Assembly: GCA_003537495.1 (NCBI GenBank)
Contig: DPSB01000479.1
Span: forward strand, 1 to 8,493
DNA: 8,493 nt
Reading direction: 5' to 3'
Origin: Cytophagales bacterium
GTDB lineage: Bacteria; Bacteroidota; Bacteroidia; Cytophagales; Cyclobacteriaceae
Position 1 is the stretch's first letter; each line of letters opens with the position of its first letter. Under the pieces are notes generated by a model. It worked only from the letters and a program-made list of their open reading frames with translations, made no database searches and was not told the origin of the DNA. The translations under genes were made by a program, and so were the position numbers. Shown piece by piece: positions 6,414 through 8,493 of this stretch.

Positions 6414-6444
6414 TGGTTTTAACCGAACTCTAAAATTAACTTTT
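6413..6444 (+). promoter_or_regulatory. Candidate Bacteroidota-type promoter for the 107-residue gene
   Basis: TTG (6413-6415) is followed after 21 bases by TAACTTTT (6437-6444), which matches TAnnTTTG except for the last base. The predicted start of transcription would be about 25 bases before the ATG at 6476. The -33 element overlaps the start codon of the divergent lipoprotein gene by one base. The match is by eye. Confidence 0.42.
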
Positions 6445-6475
6445 TATTTTAATTCGAGATCGGTAATTTCAAAAC

Positions 6476-6799
6476 ATGGAACCTGGAAAATTTTATGAAA
6501 CACTTAGCGTAGCAATCACCGACTTGAAGAAACGCGGCTACATACATGATTTTAATCTACACCCGGAGTGGATTGAATGCCCACCACTCAACCTTCAGCT
6601 TAAACCCACTGAGTTTCATGTGGACGAAGTGCATCGGTTTGAAGGCATGACTAATCCCGATGATAGTTCAATATTGATGGCCATTCAATCTTCAACCGGA
6701 ATAAAAGGATTGCTCGTAGATGCCTATGGTGCCTATAGCGATTCACTAAGTGCAGAAATGATTCAACAGCTTAAAATTGATAACCGAACAGCCTGTTAA
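6476..6799 (+). CDS. Conserved 107-residue Bacteroidota protein of unknown function
   Basis: A small soluble protein without signal peptide or membrane segment. Recognisable blocks are YETLSVAITDLKKRGYIHDF (7-26), LNLQLKPTEFHVDEVHRFEGMTNPDDSSILMAI (from about 38) and GIKGLLVDAYGAYSDSLSAEMIQQLK (75-100). I recall close relatives across Bacteroidota with this same FEGMSNPDDSS...GVLVDAYG pattern, often labelled phosphoribosylpyrophosphate synthetase. That label cannot be right here: the protein is about a third of the length of PRPP synthetase and shows no PRPP-binding loop. The compact alpha-beta pattern suggests a single small domain. It has its own candidate promoter at 6413-6444 and lies 39 bases before the oxidoreductase gene, on the same strand. 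Confidence 0.85.
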   Translation: MEPGKFYETLSVAITDLKKRGYIHDFNLHPEWIECPPLNLQLKPTEFHVDEVHRFEGMTNPDDSSILMAIQSSTGIKGLLVDAYGAYSDSLSAEMIQQLKIDNRTAC

Positions 6800-6838
6800 A
6801 TTCAGAAGCAACACTCCACCTTTCAACTTAATCAAACT

Positions 6839-8146
6839 ATGAAAAATTCATCACGCAGAAAGTTTATTCAGAAAACTGCTTTGGCATCGTTAGGGTTGGC
6901 CGCCTTTCCTATGACTTCATTTGCCCGCACCACAGGCATAGCCGCCAATGATAAAATAAATGTTGGGGTTATTGGTGTAAACGGCATGGGCTGGTCTGAT
7001 TTGACTTCGTTTATGAAAATTCCAGAAGTAAACGTGGTAGGCCTTTGCGATGTAGATGATAATGTATTGAACTACCGCAAGTACGAGTTGGCAAAAAATG
7101 GAATTCAAACCAAGACCTATGCCGACTATCGGAAACTACTCGACAATAAAGATATCGATGTTGTGATTATCGGCACCCCCGATCATTGGCATTGTTTACA
7201 AATGGTTGAAGCATGCGAGGCCGGCAAGGATGTGTATGTTGAAAAACCAATCGGAAACTCGATTGAAGAGTGTAATGTAATGGTGGCCGCTCAAAAACGA
7301 TACAACCGTGCTGTACAGGTAGGGCAGTGGCAACGCAGCATGCCGCATTTTGTGGATGCACTCAACTTTATCAAATCAGGAAAGCTGGGTAAAATCAGAA
7401 CGGTTAAAGCCTGGGCTTATCAAGGTTGGATGCGAAACATCGAAGTAAAACCGGATGGGCCTGTTCCGGCAGGGGTTGATTATGAGAAGTGGTTAGGTCC
7501 AGCAACAAAAAGACCATTTAACCCTAATCGCTTTCATTTTAACTTCCGATGGTATTGGGATTATGCCGGTGGCCTAATGACAGACTGGGGCGTACACCTG
7601 ATTGATTATGCTTTGCTGGGTATGGATGCAGCGTTGCCAAAATCGGCAGTTGCTTTAGGCGGCAAGTATGCTTATCCAAATGGCGCGCATGAAACGCCCG
7701 ATACCTTGGCAACTGTTTACGAGTTTGATGGTTACAATATGATTTGGGAACATGCCCAAAGTATTAGTAATGGTAACTATGGTAAAGATCATGGCATCTC
7801 CTACATTGGCAACAACGGTACACTCGTACTTTGGCGCGGTGGTTGGGAAGTTATCCCTGACGAAAAACGTATGGAAGCTACACCCGTTCAACCCAACAAA
7901 GGTTCTGGTTTGGACCTGCATACCGTAAACTTTATTCAGGCTGTAAAGAGTCGTAACTTCTCAGCATTAACCTGCCCGATTGAAGCCGGGGCTAACGTAG
8001 CTTTGGTTTGCCAGATGGGAAACATCTCGTACAAAACAGGAAGTAAGGTAAGTTGGGATGCATCCAAAGGAAAGTTTAATGAAGATAAGGCGAATGCGTT
8101 AATGGCTGCGAAATATAACAATGGCTATAAAGTGCCTAAGGTTTAG
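6839..8146 (+). CDS. Tat-exported Gfo/Idh/MocA-family oxidoreductase
   Basis: A 435-residue predicted NAD(P)-dependent sugar dehydrogenase or related enzyme. A twin-arginine signal (SRRKFIQK, residues 5-12) plus a hydrophobic segment ending near SFA (27-29) indicates folded export to the periplasm, with cofactor loaded beforehand. The Rossmann domain starts at INVGVIGVNGMG (40-51), with LCDVDD (69-74) at the end of strand 2. The catalytic-site EKP motif is at 135-137 (VEKPIG). In the C-terminal domain, GGLMTDWGVHLID (244-256) supplies the Asp249 and His253 expected at the active site. The length is typical for the Bacteroidota Tat branch, whose members are often found with glycan- or polyol-use genes. 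No such partners are visible here, so the substrate is unknown. No Shine-Dalgarno sequence precedes the ATG. It may be co-transcribed with the following DUF1648 gene, 33 bases downstream. Confidence 0.94.
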   Translation: MKNSSRRKFIQKTALASLGLAAFPMTSFARTTGIAANDKINVGVIGVNGMGWSDLTSFMKIPEVNVVGLCDVDDNVLNYRKYELAKNGIQTKTYADYRKLLDNKDIDVVIIGTPDHWHCLQMVEACEAGKDVYVEKPIGNSIEECNVMVAAQKRYNRAVQVGQWQRSMPHFVDALNFIKSGKLGKIRTVKAWAYQGWMRNIEVKPDGPVPAGVDYEKWLGPATKRPFNPNRFHFNFRWYWDYAGGLMTDWGVHLIDYALLGMDAALPKSAVALGGKYAYPNGAHETPDTLATVYEFDGYNMIWEHAQSISNGNYGKDHGISYIGNNGTLVLWRGGWEVIPDEKRMEATPVQPNKGSGLDLHTVNFIQAVKSRNFSALTCPIEAGANVALVCQMGNISYKTGSKVSWDASKGKFNEDKANALMAAKYNNGYKVPKV

Positions 8147-8179
8147 ATACCATTCGATTGTAGACGCTAACGATTTAAA

Positions 8180-8493
8180 ATGAGACCCAAAATCAACATT
8201 CCACTCACCAGGTTTGATTGGGTATTGGAAGCAATCGCTTTTCTGATTTGGGCCGGTGGTTTACTCTTTTTGATCATAAACTTTGAAACCACGCCCGACC
8301 AGATTCCAACACATTACGACCACACGGGTACACCTACAACTTCGGGTAGTAAAAATTCGCTGTGGTTATTGGTTGCAATCAATACTTCGTTATATGTTTT
8401 GATAACCGTAGTTTCGAGGTTTCCCCATTCATTCAATTATCCAATTGAAATTACATCTCAAAATGCCGAGCGGAAATACACACTGGCTGTAAG
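8180..8493 (+). CDS. DUF1648-domain membrane protein, N-terminal part (partial)
   Basis: An open frame begins at ATG 8180 and runs off the right edge with 104 complete codons and no stop. After a short basic start (MRPKINIPLTRFD) comes a membrane helix (about 15-35, AIAFLIWAGGLLFLI). Then follows the signature block QIPTHYDHTGTPTTSGSKNSLW, which matches the DUF1648 pattern IPxHxxxxGxpdxxGSK, and a second hydrophobic helix (WLLVAINTSLYVLITVV). Proteins with this domain include SdpI-type immunity/signal proteins and many uncharacterised bacterial membrane proteins. Too little is present to choose among them. The gene starts 33 bases after the oxidoreductase stop codon with no terminator between, so co-transcription is likely. 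Confidence 0.88.
   Translation, partial: MRPKINIPLTRFDWVLEAIAFLIWAGGLLFLIINFETTPDQIPTHYDHTGTPTTSGSKNSLWLLVAINTSLYVLITVVSRFPHSFNYPIEITSQNAERKYTLAV

Noticed and set aside
8147..8179. Possible terminator or promoter between the oxidoreductase and the DUF1648 gene
   Set aside because: Only 33 bases, with no stable hairpin, T-run or TTG/TAnnTTTG pair.

Overview
The window looks like chromosomal DNA of a member of the Bacteroidota, probably a Cytophagales-like lineage. The grounds are the moderate-to-low GC content, the near absence of Shine-Dalgarno sequences, candidate promoters of the TTG-N21/22-TAnnTTTG type, and the gene repertoire: an OmpA-type C-terminus, a TPR-type sensor kinase, a SWIB protein with a lysine tail, a Tat-exported Gfo/Idh/MocA oxidoreductase and a DUF1648 membrane protein. 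No mobile element, CRISPR array, tRNA or rRNA was seen. Coding density is very high and no gene-free stretch exceeds about 150 bases.

Layout from left to right: the last codons of an OmpA-family protein (+); a 661-residue TPR histidine kinase (-); an 83-residue protein with a CxxC...H cluster (+); a strong bidirectional hairpin terminator; a histone-H1-tailed SWIB protein (-) with a good promoter; a methyltransferase-like protein with membrane segments (+); a lipoprotein gamma-glutamyltransferase (-); a TetR-family regulator (+); a degenerate inverted-repeat spacer; a small basic lipoprotein (-); a conserved 107-residue protein (+); a Gfo/Idh/MocA oxidoreductase (+); and the start of a DUF1648 membrane protein (+), which runs off the right edge.

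From the left edge to about 6.8 kb every gene is on the opposite strand from its neighbour, so the region is a chain of divergent and convergent pairs rather than operons. Only the last three genes run in the same direction and could be co-transcribed. Most genes look like independent housekeeping, envelope or signalling functions. The one plausible functional pairing is the TetR regulator divergent from ggt, and that rests on position only. I do not see a convincing new multi-gene system. The points most worth a second look are the H1-like SWIB protein, the methyltransferase-like protein with a hydrophobic C-terminal half, the Ser-to-Ala change in the GGT pocket, and the imperfect inverted repeat after the TetR gene.
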